Assembly (NCBI GenBank): GCA_030429345.1
Contig: JAUIFJ010000012.1
Location: 62,001 to 126,000 of the forward strand
Direction: 5' to 3'
From: a bacterium
GTDB lineage: Bacteria > CAIWAD01
Length of the DNA: 64,000 nt
How positions within the stretch are numbered: position 1 is the first letter of the stretch; every line of letters begins with the position of its first letter. Both the position numbers and the translations under genes were made by a program. Below are positions 42,875-51,947 of this stretch, piece after piece. Under the pieces are notes generated by a model that made no database searches, was not told the DNA's origin, and worked only from the letters and a program-made list of their open reading frames with translations.

Positions 42875-44125
42875 ATGATCAATATCCGCTCCGAGGTCGG
42901 CCGGCTGAAGACCGTGCTGATCCACCAGCCCGGATTCGAGCACCGCAAGACCGTGCCCTGGAACAAGGACGCGATGCTCTTCGACGACATCCTGGATGTA
43001 GACGCGGCGCGCCGCGAGCACCGGGGCATGGCCGACGAACTGGCCGCTTCCGGCGTGGAGGTGGTCTACCTGCTCGACCTGTTGAAGGAGGTCTGCGCCG
43101 ACAAGCAGCGGCGCCGCGCCTTCTACGAGGATTTCCTCGGGCCGGAGATCCTGCGGACGCTCGATGTCGATCGCCTGCAGCCCTGGCACCTGATCCACGG
43201 CTGGCCGGACCGTTTCCTGATTACGGCGGACACGCTGGTGCCGCCCCTGCCCAACCTCTATTTCACCCGGGATCCGGCTTTCGTGATCCACGACTGCCTG
43301 ATCGTGAGCCATCTCTACTGGCCGGCCAGGCTGCGCGAAAGCCGCCTGCTCTCGAGCATCTTCCGCCTGCATCCCTCCATGCAGGAGGTCAAGGTCTGGG
43401 ACGGCCTGCTGGAGAGCGAGGAGACGCGGGTCGAAGGCGGGGATGTGCTCGTCGCCAACGAGCATACGGTCCTGGTCGGCGTTGGCGAAAGGACGACCTC
43501 TGCGGGTGCCGATCTGCTGGCGGAACACCTCTTCAAGCATACGCCGGTGGACACGGTGATCAAGATCCTCCTGCCCGCCAAGCGCGAGTTCATGCACCTG
43601 GACACGGTGCTGACCTTCGTGGATCACCAGCGCATCCTGACCATGCCCTATCTCTGGGACCGTCCGGATCTCTACGCCGCCGTGGCGGACAAGGCCCGCG
43701 ATATCTGCATCCGCAACCACCACCAGTATACGGGACCGGATCCCGACGAGCTGCGCACCGGTTCGCAGATGGAGATCCTGCGCAAGGGCAAGAAGGTGGA
43801 ATGCAGGGACAAGGTGCTCGAGGGCCTGGCCGAGCTGGGCATCATCAACCCGGACTGGACGGTCTGGGTCGGCGGCCGGCTGAATCTCTACCCGACCCCG
43901 GACGAGCACATCATCTGCGCCCTGCGCGAACAGTGGAACGACGCCGCCAACACCTTCGCCATCAGCCCGGGGCGCGTGCTCTGCTACCAGCGCAACATGC
44001 GCACGCTGCAGGCGCTCGAAGAGGCGCACGTGGACCTGGTGACCTTCCACGGCAGCGAGCTGGTCCGCGGCCGCGGCGGTGCGCGTTGTATGACAATGCC
44101 CCTGGGCCGGGTGGAGTCGGTGTAG
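42875..44125 (+). CDS. arcA: Arginine deiminase
   Basis: 416 residues from ATG 42875 (AAGGA 10 bases upstream). Converts arginine to citrulline and ammonia. Guanidino-group modifying fold motifs: LPNLYFTRDPAF, ETRVEGGDVLVAN, MHLDTVLTFVD, GRGGARCMTMPLGR with nucleophile Cys405. Full length for the family. No arcB, arcC or arcD gene is adjacent. The convergent gene at 44451 encodes a cyclic-2,3-diphosphoglycerate synthetase-like GTPase. Cytoplasmic. Confidence 0.92.
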   Translation: MINIRSEVGRLKTVLIHQPGFEHRKTVPWNKDAMLFDDILDVDAARREHRGMADELAASGVEVVYLLDLLKEVCADKQRRRAFYEDFLGPEILRTLDVDRLQPWHLIHGWPDRFLITADTLVPPLPNLYFTRDPAFVIHDCLIVSHLYWPARLRESRLLSSIFRLHPSMQEVKVWDGLLESEETRVEGGDVLVANEHTVLVGVGERTTSAGADLLAEHLFKHTPVDTVIKILLPAKREFMHLDTVLTFVDHQRILTMPYLWDRPDLYAAVADKARDICIRNHHQYTGPDPDELRTGSQMEILRKGKKVECRDKVLEGLAELGIINPDWTVWVGGRLNLYPTPDEHIICALREQWNDAANTFAISPGRVLCYQRNMRTLQALEEAHVDLVTFHGSELVRGRGGARCMTMPLGRVESV

Positions 44126-44450
44126 CACGCGAAGGATGGCAGGGGCGAACCCCGGCACATCCGTGGTGACACACCTTCGCACTTCCCCCAATCCGTCATC
44201 CCCGCGCAGGCGGGGCCCATTCCGTTCCGGACGCTGCTTCTTGTGCGTTCCGCCGACTGTCTGCAATCAAAAGCTCTTCGCGGAACAATGGATTGGCTAT
44301 ACGCCAGGATAGGCCCCCGCCTTCGCGGGGGCGACTGAATGGAGAGGATCTCCCGTAACACTAAAGCGGGCGGCTGCAACGCAGCCGCCCGCTCTTTTGT
44401 ATACAGTTCCTCCGCGCTCTCCGTCTCCTCCGCGCCCTCCGTGCGAGTTC
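44126..44450. other. Intergenic interval with GC hairpins
   Basis: Contains two short stems, CCCCGC/GCGGGG (44200-44215) and GCCCCCGC/GCGGGGGC (44313-44332), of the kind found in dispersed repeats with a TCATCCCCGCG core. Then comes a terminator (44366-44400) and a low-complexity CTCCGCGCTCTCCG stretch that recurs in similar form near 59873-59912. No coding frame. Confidence 0.6.
44366..44400 (+). terminator. Rho-independent terminator between arcA and the 44451 gene
   Basis: Perfect 12-bp stem GCGGGCGGCTGC / GCAGCCGCCCGC with a 3-base loop, followed by TCTTTTGT on the plus strand. It may also serve the convergent minus-strand gene (TTTAG on that side). Confidence 0.8.
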
Positions 44451-45764
44451 TTATTCGGAAAGCTTCGCCAACACGAAAGCCAGGTCCGGCTGCCCGATCT
44501 CCTGCAGCTCATAGCCCACCCGCAGGCAGGGGCAGTCGAAGTTGATCAGCTTGCGCAGGTCGATCGGCGTGCCGATGATCACCAGGTCGGCATTGACGGC
44601 CTCGATGGTCTTCTTCAGGTCCTCGACCTGGGCCGGGCTGTAGCCCATGGCGGGCAGGATCTCGCCCGTGTCCGGGTACTTCTCGAAGGTCGTCTGGATC
44701 GAGCCGACGGCGAAGGGCCTGGGATCAATGATCTCCGCCGCGCCGTGACGCTTGGCGGCGACCCAGCCGGCGCCGTACTTCATGCCGCCGTGTGTCAGCG
44801 TCGGGCCGTCCTCGACCACCAGCACGCGCTTGTCGCGGATCTTCTCCGCCTGCTCCACGGTCAGGGGACTGGCGGCCTCGATGACCGTCGCCTCCGGATT
44901 CAGCTTGTAGTCGATGCGGTGACACAACTCGATGTCCTCGCGCGAGGCGCTGTCGATCTTGTTGACGATCAGCGCGTCGGACATGCGGACATTGGTCTCG
45001 CCCGGGTAGTACTTCTCCGCGTGATCCGGCCTGTGCGGGTCGACGACGGTGAAGAAGACATCCGGCTTGATGAAGGGCGTGTCGTTGTTGCCGCCGTCCC
45101 AGATCACGATGTCCGCTTCCTCCTCGGCGCGGCGCAGGATGGCCTCGTAGTCGACGCCGGCGTAGATCACCAGGCCCGCGTCCACGTAGGGTTCGTACTC
45201 CTCGCGCTCCTCGATGGTGATCTTGTGCTTGGCCATGTCCTCGTAGGTGGCGAAGCGCTGCACGGCCTGTTCGGCCAGGTTGCCGTAGGGCATGGGGTGG
45301 CGGATCGCCACGACCTTCTTGCCCGTCTCCTTGAGCAGCTTGACCACCTTGCGGCTGGTCTGGCTCTTGCCGCAGCCGGTGCGGCTGGCGCAAACGGCGA
45401 CCACCGGCCGCGAGCTGGGCAGCATGGTCTTCTTCGGGCTGAGCAGGATGAAATCCGCTCCGTTGGCGTTGCAGATCGCCGCCAGGTTCATCACGTGCTG
45501 ATAGGGCACATCGCTGTAGCTGAAGACGCACTGCTCGGCTTTCAGCTCCTTGATCAGGCGCGGCAGCTCGCTCTCATCCTCGATGGGAATGCCGTAGGGG
45601 TAGCGCGGTCCCGCCAGTTCGGGCGGATACCGGCGACCGTCGATGTCGGGAATCTGCGTCGCCGTGAAGGCAACCACCTCGACCTCCGCATTCTCGCGGT
45701 AGCAGACATTGAAGTTGTGGAAATCCCGGCCTGCGGCTCCCAGGATGATGGTGCGAGTGGACAT
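44451..45764 (-). CDS. Cyclic 2,3-diphosphoglycerate synthetase-like P-loop protein
   Basis: 437 residues from ATG 45764 (GGAGGAG upstream). N-terminal Rossmann-like part (TIILGAAGRDFHNFNVCYRE), then a P-loop VVAVCASRTGCGKSQTS, and DIVIWDGGNNDTPF as Walker B-like. NKIDSAS resembles the GTPase NKxD motif; further motifs are EAASPLTV and VVEDGPTLTHGGM. This matches bacterial homologues of archaeal cPGS, whose bacterial role is not established. Its placement opposite arginine deiminase may be functional or accidental. Cytoplasmic. Confidence 0.85.
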   Translation of the reverse strand: MSTRTIILGAAGRDFHNFNVCYRENAEVEVVAFTATQIPDIDGRRYPPELAGPRYPYGIPIEDESELPRLIKELKAEQCVFSYSDVPYQHVMNLAAICNANGADFILLSPKKTMLPSSRPVVAVCASRTGCGKSQTSRKVVKLLKETGKKVVAIRHPMPYGNLAEQAVQRFATYEDMAKHKITIEEREEYEPYVDAGLVIYAGVDYEAILRRAEEEADIVIWDGGNNDTPFIKPDVFFTVVDPHRPDHAEKYYPGETNVRMSDALIVNKIDSASREDIELCHRIDYKLNPEATVIEAASPLTVEQAEKIRDKRVLVVEDGPTLTHGGMKYGAGWVAAKRHGAAEIIDPRPFAVGSIQTTFEKYPDTGEILPAMGYSPAQVEDLKKTIEAVNADLVIIGTPIDLRKLINFDCPCLRVGYELQEIGQPDLAFVLAKLSE

Positions 45765-45979
45765 GGAACTCCTCCGCATGATTCGCGTTCTGCGCGGGCG
45801 CGCCTTTCGAAGGCAGGGTGGTCATCACCGGGCTGCTTCAAAACAGAGTTTGTCATGCCAAAGGCGGAGGTGCCTTGACGATTGTCATGCACAGATCTGC
45901 TCCAGGACAAGGCGGCCGGAAGTCCAGCAGCGAAGCCCGAAGCTGGTGGGCAACCTGGAGGAACGCGGCCAGGGCAGAC

Positions 45980-46768
45980 TCAGTCGCGTTGCGAGCTTTC
46001 AGCCGGCAGCCGCAGCCGGTGTCGCTCGTCGAAGAAGCCGCGCTGGGCCATCTGCAGGGCGATGCGCTGGCCGAGGATCGTCGCCAGGAAGATCAGCAAC
46101 AGGACCAGGTACTGGTAGAGAATGGCCTGCATCACGGAGGCGCCGGCCAGCAGCTGGCCGGTCATCATCCCAGGCAGGAAGACGATGCCCACCGTGGCCA
46201 GGCTGTTGATCGCCGGCGTCAGCGCGCGCCGCATCTCGCCCTTCCGCAAGGGGGCCAGGGCTTCTCCCGGAGTCATGCCGAGGGCCAGCCTCTCCGTGAT
46301 CCATTCGCGCTCCTCGCGCAGGCGGGCGCAGAAGCCCTGCAGCGAAAGGCTGATGCCGTTCATCGAGTTGCCGAGCATCATGCCCAGCAGGGGAACCACG
46401 AGGCGCGGCTCCTCGAAGAGTCCCTGGCGCAGCACGATCAGGGCGATCCCCAGGCTGCAGGCGGCGCTGCCGGCAAGGGCCAGCAGGGTGCCGGGCCACA
46501 GGCGGCGTGCCTCGTCTTCCTGCCGCGCCAGCACCTCGCGCAGGGCGGCTCCCAGCATGAGGACCATGCACAGCGCCAGCCAGGGCCAGCCGGCGCTTTC
46601 GAAGAGCCAGGCCAGCACCAGGCCCAGCAGGGCCAGCTGCACGGCGGCGCGCAGAACCGCGATCCAGGCCGGACGCGCGACGCCGCTGCGCAGGAAGCCC
46701 TCCAGGGCCAGCACCAGGCCCAGCAGGCCCAGCGGCAGGAGCATGCGTTCCAGCTGCAGTTCAATCAT
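45980..46768 (-). CDS. fetB: ABC transporter permease, FetB family
   Basis: 262 residues from ATG 46768; overlaps the end of fetA by 8 bases. About seven hydrophobic segments. UPF0014/FetB motifs: LLGMMLGNSMNGISLSL, ERLALGMTPGEALAPL, TPAINSLATVGIVFLPGMMTGQLLAGASVMQAI-type region and YQYLVLLLIFLATILG. FetAB exports iron in E. coli and protects against oxidative stress; the metal here is inferred. Last gene of a long minus-strand unit. Confidence 0.85.
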   Translation of the reverse strand: MIELQLERMLLPLGLLGLVLALEGFLRSGVARPAWIAVLRAAVQLALLGLVLAWLFESAGWPWLALCMVLMLGAALREVLARQEDEARRLWPGTLLALAGSAACSLGIALIVLRQGLFEEPRLVVPLLGMMLGNSMNGISLSLQGFCARLREEREWITERLALGMTPGEALAPLRKGEMRRALTPAINSLATVGIVFLPGMMTGQLLAGASVMQAILYQYLVLLLIFLATILGQRIALQMAQRGFFDERHRLRLPAESSQRD

Positions 46769-47345
46769 CGACGGGCGCTTCCATTTCGATCACCGTATCA
46801 CAGGCCTCGAGCACCTCGCGGTTGTGGCTGACCCAGATCACGCCGCGCCCGTCCTGCTGCAGCCATTCGCGGACAACCCGGCACAGCAGGCCGCGTCCTT
46901 CCGGATCCATGTGCGCGCCCATCTCGTCCAGCAGCAGCACGGAGGGCTCCAGCAAAAGGGAGCGCAGCAGCAGCAGGCGCTGATCCTCTCCGCTGCTTCG
47001 TTCCTGCTTCAGTTCGCCGTCGATGCCGAGTCGTTTCGCCAGGGTTCCGGCCCTGTCGCTGTGCAGCAGTTCGGGAAAGGGCTCCCTGCGCAGCCGGCTG
47101 GCGGGCGGCGTATACAGCACCCGGCGGCGCCAGGCTTCCGGCCGGAAGTCCATCGCCGGACGCCCTTCCAGCAGGCAACGCCCCCGGTGGGGAGCCAGGT
47201 CGGCCATGGCCAGCAGCAGGGTGGTCTTGCCGCAGCCGCTGGGACCGCGCAGACCGAACATTCCCTTCGGCGGCAAGTCCAGGTCGATCCGCGGACTGAA
47301 AGCGGTCTGCAGTTCCTCGCAGCGGAAAAGAGGGGGGTGGCTCAC
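46761..47345 (-). CDS. fetA: ABC transporter ATP-binding protein, FetA family
   Basis: 194 residues from GTG 47345, only 6 bases after the upstream stop. Walker A GPSGCGKTTLLLAM, signature region SSGEDQRLLLLRSLLLEP (in place of LSGGQ), Walker B SVLLLDEMGAHMD, and switch His in VIWVSHNREV. Short ATPase of the FetA type, paired with FetB. The degenerate signature is unusual but seen in this family. Confidence 0.82.
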   Translation of the reverse strand: MSHPPLFRCEELQTAFSPRIDLDLPPKGMFGLRGPSGCGKTTLLLAMADLAPHRGRCLLEGRPAMDFRPEAWRRRVLYTPPASRLRREPFPELLHSDRAGTLAKRLGIDGELKQERSSGEDQRLLLLRSLLLEPSVLLLDEMGAHMDPEGRGLLCRVVREWLQQDGRGVIWVSHNREVLEACDTVIEMEAPVDD

Positions 47346-47351
47346 AGGACC

Positions 47352-49115
47352 CTACTTGAGCAGCAGCAATCGCTGGACCTGCCGCATGCCGTTGCTGCTC
47401 AGGGCCAGCAGGTAGAGGCCCGCGGGCAATGAACCGGCATGCAGTTCCAGGCTGTGCTCGCCGGCGGCGCAGGGTCCTTCCCTCAGGATCTGCTCCAGCC
47501 CTCCCCGCAGGTTGTAGAGTTCGAGCCTCGCCAGGCCTTCCTGCCGCTGCACCCAGCGGATGCGCGTGCTCGGGTTGAAAGGATTGGGGTGGACGCTGAG
47601 TTCCGTATCCGTTGGCAGGGCAGGATCCGCGAGGCCTGTCTGTGTGACAGGCCGGAAATCGGCGAAACGGGGAATGTGATCCGAGGCCAGGGCCGCGTCC
47701 CCGGCCAGCAGGCTGTACTCGTCGAGCGCTTCTTCCGGCATCGAGGCGGTCCAGACCGTGCCGTGGCGCGCCGTCTCGATGACGCTGTCCGAGTAGAGCA
47801 CATAGTCCAGCCAGCCCGGAGAGAAGCTGCTGCCCGTGTCATGCCAGGTGAAGACATCCGCCGTGCCGCAGTGCGGGCTGTTGAGGCTTGTGATTTCGCT
47901 GCCGTCCCAGTCGGGCGGGCTGTCGGGGCCGAAGAGCCCCTCGTTCTGCACATCGCCTTCCAGCAGCGTGAGCAGCTGCTGGCGCTGGCCGACCAGGTTG
48001 AAATCGCCCAGCAGGACGAAGGGCGTGTTCTGCGGAATGCCCTGGATCTCCCCGTTGCGCGCCTCGTGCAGGAAATGGATGATGCTGTCCGCCTCGTACT
48101 GCCGCTGGTTGTCGGCGCCGCAGCAGCGCAGATGGATGTTGAAGACCAGCAGCGGTCCGCCAAGGGCCGTGGACTGGGCATCCACCAGGTGCGCCGTGTT
48201 GCGGTAGCCGGCGTCGATCAGCCAGCTCTCCGTGATCGGCAGGGCGCTGGCGAGCACATTCCCGCTGCTCAGCTTGACGGCCTGCCACTCCTGCTCCGGA
48301 AACCACTGCTCGAGCTGCTGCACCACCTGCGAGGCGGGGGGGTCCCAGATCTCCTGGAAGGCGATCAGGTCCGGCCGCAGCGCCGCCAGCATGCGTTCAT
48401 AGGCCGGCTGAGCCGAGGGCTCAAGCAGCAGGCGGCCATGCAGCGTGTTCCAGGCCATCAGCCGCAGGTCGGTGGCCTCCTCGCGCTCGAAATCGGGACA
48501 GGGCAGGGGCGGCAGCTCGCCGTCGTCGCCGAAGGAGGCCAGGAAGAAGCCGACATCCGGCAGGCGGTCGCCGGCGGTCACGCGCAGCACCGCCGTCAGG
48601 GTATTGGACGGAAAGAGGGGCTGTCCCGCCACCTCCGCCGTTCGCGAAAGAGCCAGTTCGAAGTCCGCGCTGCCGTGTGTCGGCAGGATGCGCAGGCCCA
48701 CGTCAATGTGCGACACGGCGTTTCCCTGGCCCTGGGGCGTATACACGACCCCGCTGCGCGAGCCGAAGTACCAGGCGAAATCCACGCCCAGTCCTTCCTC
48801 CGCGAGCCCCGTCTGCGGATCGCCATCCGTGTCGACCAGCAGCTGCAGACCGTTGGGATCCTGCTGGACGAGCTCCTGGGCCAGCTCGATGCGGAAGACG
48901 GCATTCTGCTCGTCGTTGGCGAAAGACAGGCCGAGCAGGTCGATCGAGGCCCCGTCCCCCGTCGGATCCTCCTCCACCTGGGCCGCGCCCGCCCAGTCCT
49001 CCGTGAAACCGTCGATCGCCAGGCGACGGAGCTCGGCGGAAACCGGCAGGGCCAGCGAAAGCGCCAGCAGGGAAGCCAGGATCCTATTTGAGAAGCAGCA
49101 GGCGTTGTGTGACAT
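47352..49115 (-). CDS. Secreted endonuclease/exonuclease/phosphatase-family protein with sorting module
   Basis: 587 residues from ATG 49115 (GGAGGAT upstream), overlapping the previous gene by 32 bases. Signal peptide ends near LPVSA. Residues ~30-205: a CBM9/DOMON-like domain (DGFTEDWAGAAQVEEDPTGD, LLVDTDGDPQTGL). Residues ~215-480: EEP fold with LMAWNTL, FQEIWD, VFNIHLRCCG, LLGDFNLVGQ, WLDYVLYS, SDHIPRFADF, giving metal Glu and Asp-His catalytic residues. C-terminal ~85 residues: sorting module (SVHPNPFNPSTRIRW, VQRLLLLK). Probable extracellular DNase or phosphodiesterase. Confidence 0.88.
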   Translation of the reverse strand: MSHNACCFSNRILASLLALSLALPVSAELRRLAIDGFTEDWAGAAQVEEDPTGDGASIDLLGLSFANDEQNAVFRIELAQELVQQDPNGLQLLVDTDGDPQTGLAEEGLGVDFAWYFGSRSGVVYTPQGQGNAVSHIDVGLRILPTHGSADFELALSRTAEVAGQPLFPSNTLTAVLRVTAGDRLPDVGFFLASFGDDGELPPLPCPDFEREEATDLRLMAWNTLHGRLLLEPSAQPAYERMLAALRPDLIAFQEIWDPPASQVVQQLEQWFPEQEWQAVKLSSGNVLASALPITESWLIDAGYRNTAHLVDAQSTALGGPLLVFNIHLRCCGADNQRQYEADSIIHFLHEARNGEIQGIPQNTPFVLLGDFNLVGQRQQLLTLLEGDVQNEGLFGPDSPPDWDGSEITSLNSPHCGTADVFTWHDTGSSFSPGWLDYVLYSDSVIETARHGTVWTASMPEEALDEYSLLAGDAALASDHIPRFADFRPVTQTGLADPALPTDTELSVHPNPFNPSTRIRWVQRQEGLARLELYNLRGGLEQILREGPCAAGEHSLELHAGSLPAGLYLLALSSNGMRQVQRLLLLK

Positions 49116-50685
49116 GTCGATCCTCCGTGCGAAGGTGCATCAGGTAGACGCCGCTGGGCGCTCCGCCCGCGTGCCATTCGAGGCTGTGCCTTCCGGCGGC
49201 ATAGCGTGTGACAGGCCAGTCTTCCACCATGCGGCCCGCCAGGTCGTATACCGCGGCCTGCAGCAGCCCGGCCCGCTCCAGCTGGAAGAGCACGCGGGTC
49301 CGCGGGTTGAAGGGGTTGGGGTGCGCTCCGAGCAGTTGCAGGCCTTCCGGTCGTGCGCTTGCCTCGTCGACAGAGACCCAGACGAGGGTGGCGCGAAAGG
49401 GAAGATGATAGGTTCCCGCCGTGCTGCGGAAGGAGATGTCGATCTCGTTCTCCTCGAAGGGAGCCGTTTCGGAAAGCGCGAAAGAGACGGCGGCCGCTTC
49501 CCCGGGCTCGAGGGTCGAGGGCAGCTCTCCCAGCTCCAGCAGGGGCGGATCCGCCTCGAGGCTCCACAGGCTGACCACGGACGTGCCGCTGTTGTGGATC
49601 ACGAAGGAGCCGGCGCATTCCTCGTGCCAGACCTCCTCTCCCAGGTCCAGGGTGTCCGGGTAGAGCGCCAGCGAGGCCGTGTTGGGCGGCTCGGGATTGC
49701 CGGCCAGCGAGCCGATGCGCTCGAGCAGGCCCGGGTGATCGACGAAGGGATTGCGGTTGCCCTGCACGTTCTCGATGGCCGAGTTGCGTGCGGCTTCCTG
49801 CTCGTCGACGGGATCCTGCAGGGACCATTCGCGCAGGGTCGCCTCCTGGTAGTCCAGGAAGTCGTAGGGATTGTCGTAGACCAGCGCCACGTAGAACAGC
49901 GAGCGCGCCGCGTCGCCCTTGTGCTCGTCCCGGGGCTCGAAGACGGTCACTCCCTGGGAATCCTCCCCTCGGGAGCTGCCGCCCTGCGGCCAGCCGTTGT
50001 CGGCGTCGACAACGACTCCGAAGGGCAGGTTGCCCCGGGCGCTGTTGACCGTCGATGCCGTCGGGTAGAGGTGATGCAGATCGCTGCGCGGCGTCGAGCC
50101 GTCGAAGAGGCTCTGCGGCCAGGTGTGCTCCGTGTTCATCACTGTGTGATCCGGAATGCCGGAGGTCTGCAGCATGAAGCCCGTATACACGCCCTCGACC
50201 CAGCCGTCCACGTTGTCGATGGTCGAGAACATGTGCGTGCGGGCATTGGTGTAGCTCAGTTCCGTGTGCGGACCGGCCGCCGCCTGCAGGGCCTCGACGA
50301 GCTCCTCACCGTCCAGCCCCTGGCTGTCGTCCCAGAGGCTGCCGGGATAATCGCCCGTGGCCTGCAGGCTGAGCAGCGCCGCGCCTTCCGCGCCTTCGGC
50401 CAGCAGGGCGCTTTGCCGCAGGGTGTTCTGCGTCGGCTGGAATCCCACCTGGACCAGCAGGCTCTCCCCGGCGGCCAGGCTGAAGAACCCGTCCTCGACC
50501 AGCACGTCCTCGCTGGCGGGCAGCAGACGGAGCAGGAACTCCTCCTCTGCCGTGTTGAAGAGCCAGACCTCGCTCTGCAGGGGCGAGTCGGTGGAAAGCG
50601 TGCCCAGGTCCAAGGCGGCGGGCTCGAAATGCAGGCCGGCCCGGGCGACAACGCTGAGTGCTAGCAGCAGAAGAAAAGGTCTCAC
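49084..50685 (-). CDS. Secreted endonuclease I-family nuclease with sorting module
   Basis: 533 residues from GTG 50685 (GGGAG upstream; GTGA overlap with pepT). Signal peptide MRPFLLLLALSVVARAG. An Ig-like domain (~18-105; FEPAALDLGTLSTDSPLQS) precedes an endonuclease I domain (~115-330): NTEHTWPQSLFDGS, SDLHHLYPT, NSARGNLPFG, the beta-beta-alpha metal motif. A second Ig-like domain (LDLGEEVWHEECAGSFVIHN) and the sorting module (LLGAHPNPFNPRTRVLF, TQRLLLLK) follow. Cleaves DNA or RNA outside the cell. Adjacent to a second secreted nuclease. Confidence 0.9.
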   Translation of the reverse strand: MRPFLLLLALSVVARAGLHFEPAALDLGTLSTDSPLQSEVWLFNTAEEEFLLRLLPASEDVLVEDGFFSLAAGESLLVQVGFQPTQNTLRQSALLAEGAEGAALLSLQATGDYPGSLWDDSQGLDGEELVEALQAAAGPHTELSYTNARTHMFSTIDNVDGWVEGVYTGFMLQTSGIPDHTVMNTEHTWPQSLFDGSTPRSDLHHLYPTASTVNSARGNLPFGVVVDADNGWPQGGSSRGEDSQGVTVFEPRDEHKGDAARSLFYVALVYDNPYDFLDYQEATLREWSLQDPVDEQEAARNSAIENVQGNRNPFVDHPGLLERIGSLAGNPEPPNTASLALYPDTLDLGEEVWHEECAGSFVIHNSGTSVVSLWSLEADPPLLELGELPSTLEPGEAAAVSFALSETAPFEENEIDISFRSTAGTYHLPFRATLVWVSVDEASARPEGLQLLGAHPNPFNPRTRVLFQLERAGLLQAAVYDLAGRMVEDWPVTRYAAGRHSLEWHAGGAPSGVYLMHLRTEDRHVTQRLLLLK

Positions 50686-51947
50686 GAAGCGGCTCCCGTC
50701 CAGCGGCGCGCCAGGTGCAGGATGGTCTCGCTGGCCGCGCAGAGCGCTTTCAGCGGCACCCATTCCCGGGTGCTGTGATACATGAGTCCGCCGGTGAAGA
50801 TGTTGGGCGTCGGGTGCCCCAGGGCCGTCAGGGTGCTGCCGTCGGTGCCGCCGCGGATCTCCCTGCGCAGCACGGTCACGCCGGCATCCTCGATGGCCCG
50901 CGCCGCCCGTTCGGTGATCTGCGGATCCTGGCGCAGCCCTTCCTTCATGTTGGCGTACTGGTGTTCCCATTCGAGTTCGACCTGCAGCCGCGGCATGCGT
51001 TCCCGCAGGCGGGCGACTCCGTCCTCGATGACCGCGCGGCGGCGGCGGTTCTCCTCCGCGTCGAAATCGCGCAGCAGCAGCCGGATCTCGGCCTGCTCGG
51101 CATCTCCCCGGAAGAGGTGCAGGAAGTAGAAGCCTTCCCGTCCTTCGGTGCGCTCGGGACTCTCGCCTTCCGGCAGGCTGGCCAGCAGGCGGGCCGCGGC
51201 CATCGAGGCGTTGACCAGCACGCCCTTTGCGCTGCCGGGGTGAACCGGCACTCCCGTGAAGCGCGCCTTGAGCTGCCAGGCGTCGAAGCACTCGTCCTCC
51301 AGCTCGCCCATCAGCCCGCCGTCCATGGTGTAGCAGGCGCGGGGCAGGCGCTCGAGCGGCACCCCCTCGATGCCGCGGCTGACCTCCTCGTCCGTGGTGA
51401 AACAGATGCGGATCTCGCCGTGAGGCAACTCGGGCCAGCGGGTGAAGGCGGCCATCGCGGTCATGATCTCCGCAACACCGGCCTTGTCGTCGGCGCCGAG
51501 CAGGGTGTCGCCGCTGGCCGTGATGACGGTGTCGCCAATGAACTGCGCCAGCTCCGGGCTGTCCTCCAGGCCCAGCCGCAGGGCCGGATCCTTCGGAAAG
51601 TGGATCACGCCGCCATCCCAGTTCTCGTGGCAGCGGGGCTCGACGCCTTCGCCGCTCTGGTCGGGAGAAGTGTCCACGTGTGCCAGCAGGCCGAAGGGCT
51701 CCGCCTCGCCGTCGCCGGCGGGAAGGGTCGCCAGCAGGCAGCCCTCCGGCAGCAGCTCGACTTCTTTCAGGCCCAGCTCGCGGCACTCGGCCTCCAGCAT
51801 GCGCAGCAGGTCGAACTGGCGCTCGGTGGAGGGGCAGGAAGGACTGTCGGGATCAGAGGTGGTGTGGACACGGACATAGCGCAGGAAACGCTCCCGCACC
51901 TGTTCGCGGAGGAAGGCCTGTTGTTCGGCGCTCAAGGAAAGACTCAC
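50682..51947 (-). CDS. pepT: Peptidase T (tripeptide aminopeptidase)
   Basis: 421 residues from GTG 51947 (GTGA overlap with ispH). M20 metallopeptidase: LAHVDTSPD, TLLGADDKAGVAEIM, FTTDEEVSRGIE, YTMDGG, HPGSAKGVLVNA, RGGTDGST, TGGLMYHS. Two zinc sites are complete by motif. Removes N-terminal residues from tripeptides in the cytoplasm. Second gene after ispH in a minus-strand unit. Confidence 0.95.
   Translation of the reverse strand: MSLSLSAEQQAFLREQVRERFLRYVRVHTTSDPDSPSCPSTERQFDLLRMLEAECRELGLKEVELLPEGCLLATLPAGDGEAEPFGLLAHVDTSPDQSGEGVEPRCHENWDGGVIHFPKDPALRLGLEDSPELAQFIGDTVITASGDTLLGADDKAGVAEIMTAMAAFTRWPELPHGEIRICFTTDEEVSRGIEGVPLERLPRACYTMDGGLMGELEDECFDAWQLKARFTGVPVHPGSAKGVLVNASMAAARLLASLPEGESPERTEGREGFYFLHLFRGDAEQAEIRLLLRDFDAEENRRRRAVIEDGVARLRERMPRLQVELEWEHQYANMKEGLRQDPQITERAARAIEDAGVTVLRREIRGGTDGSTLTALGHPTPNIFTGGLMYHSTREWVPLKALCAASETILHLARRWTGAAS

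Noticed and set aside
49084-51786. 900-codon version of the endonuclease I gene
   Set aside because: The upstream part is out-of-frame translation of pepT; signal peptide and GTGA overlap place the start at 50685.
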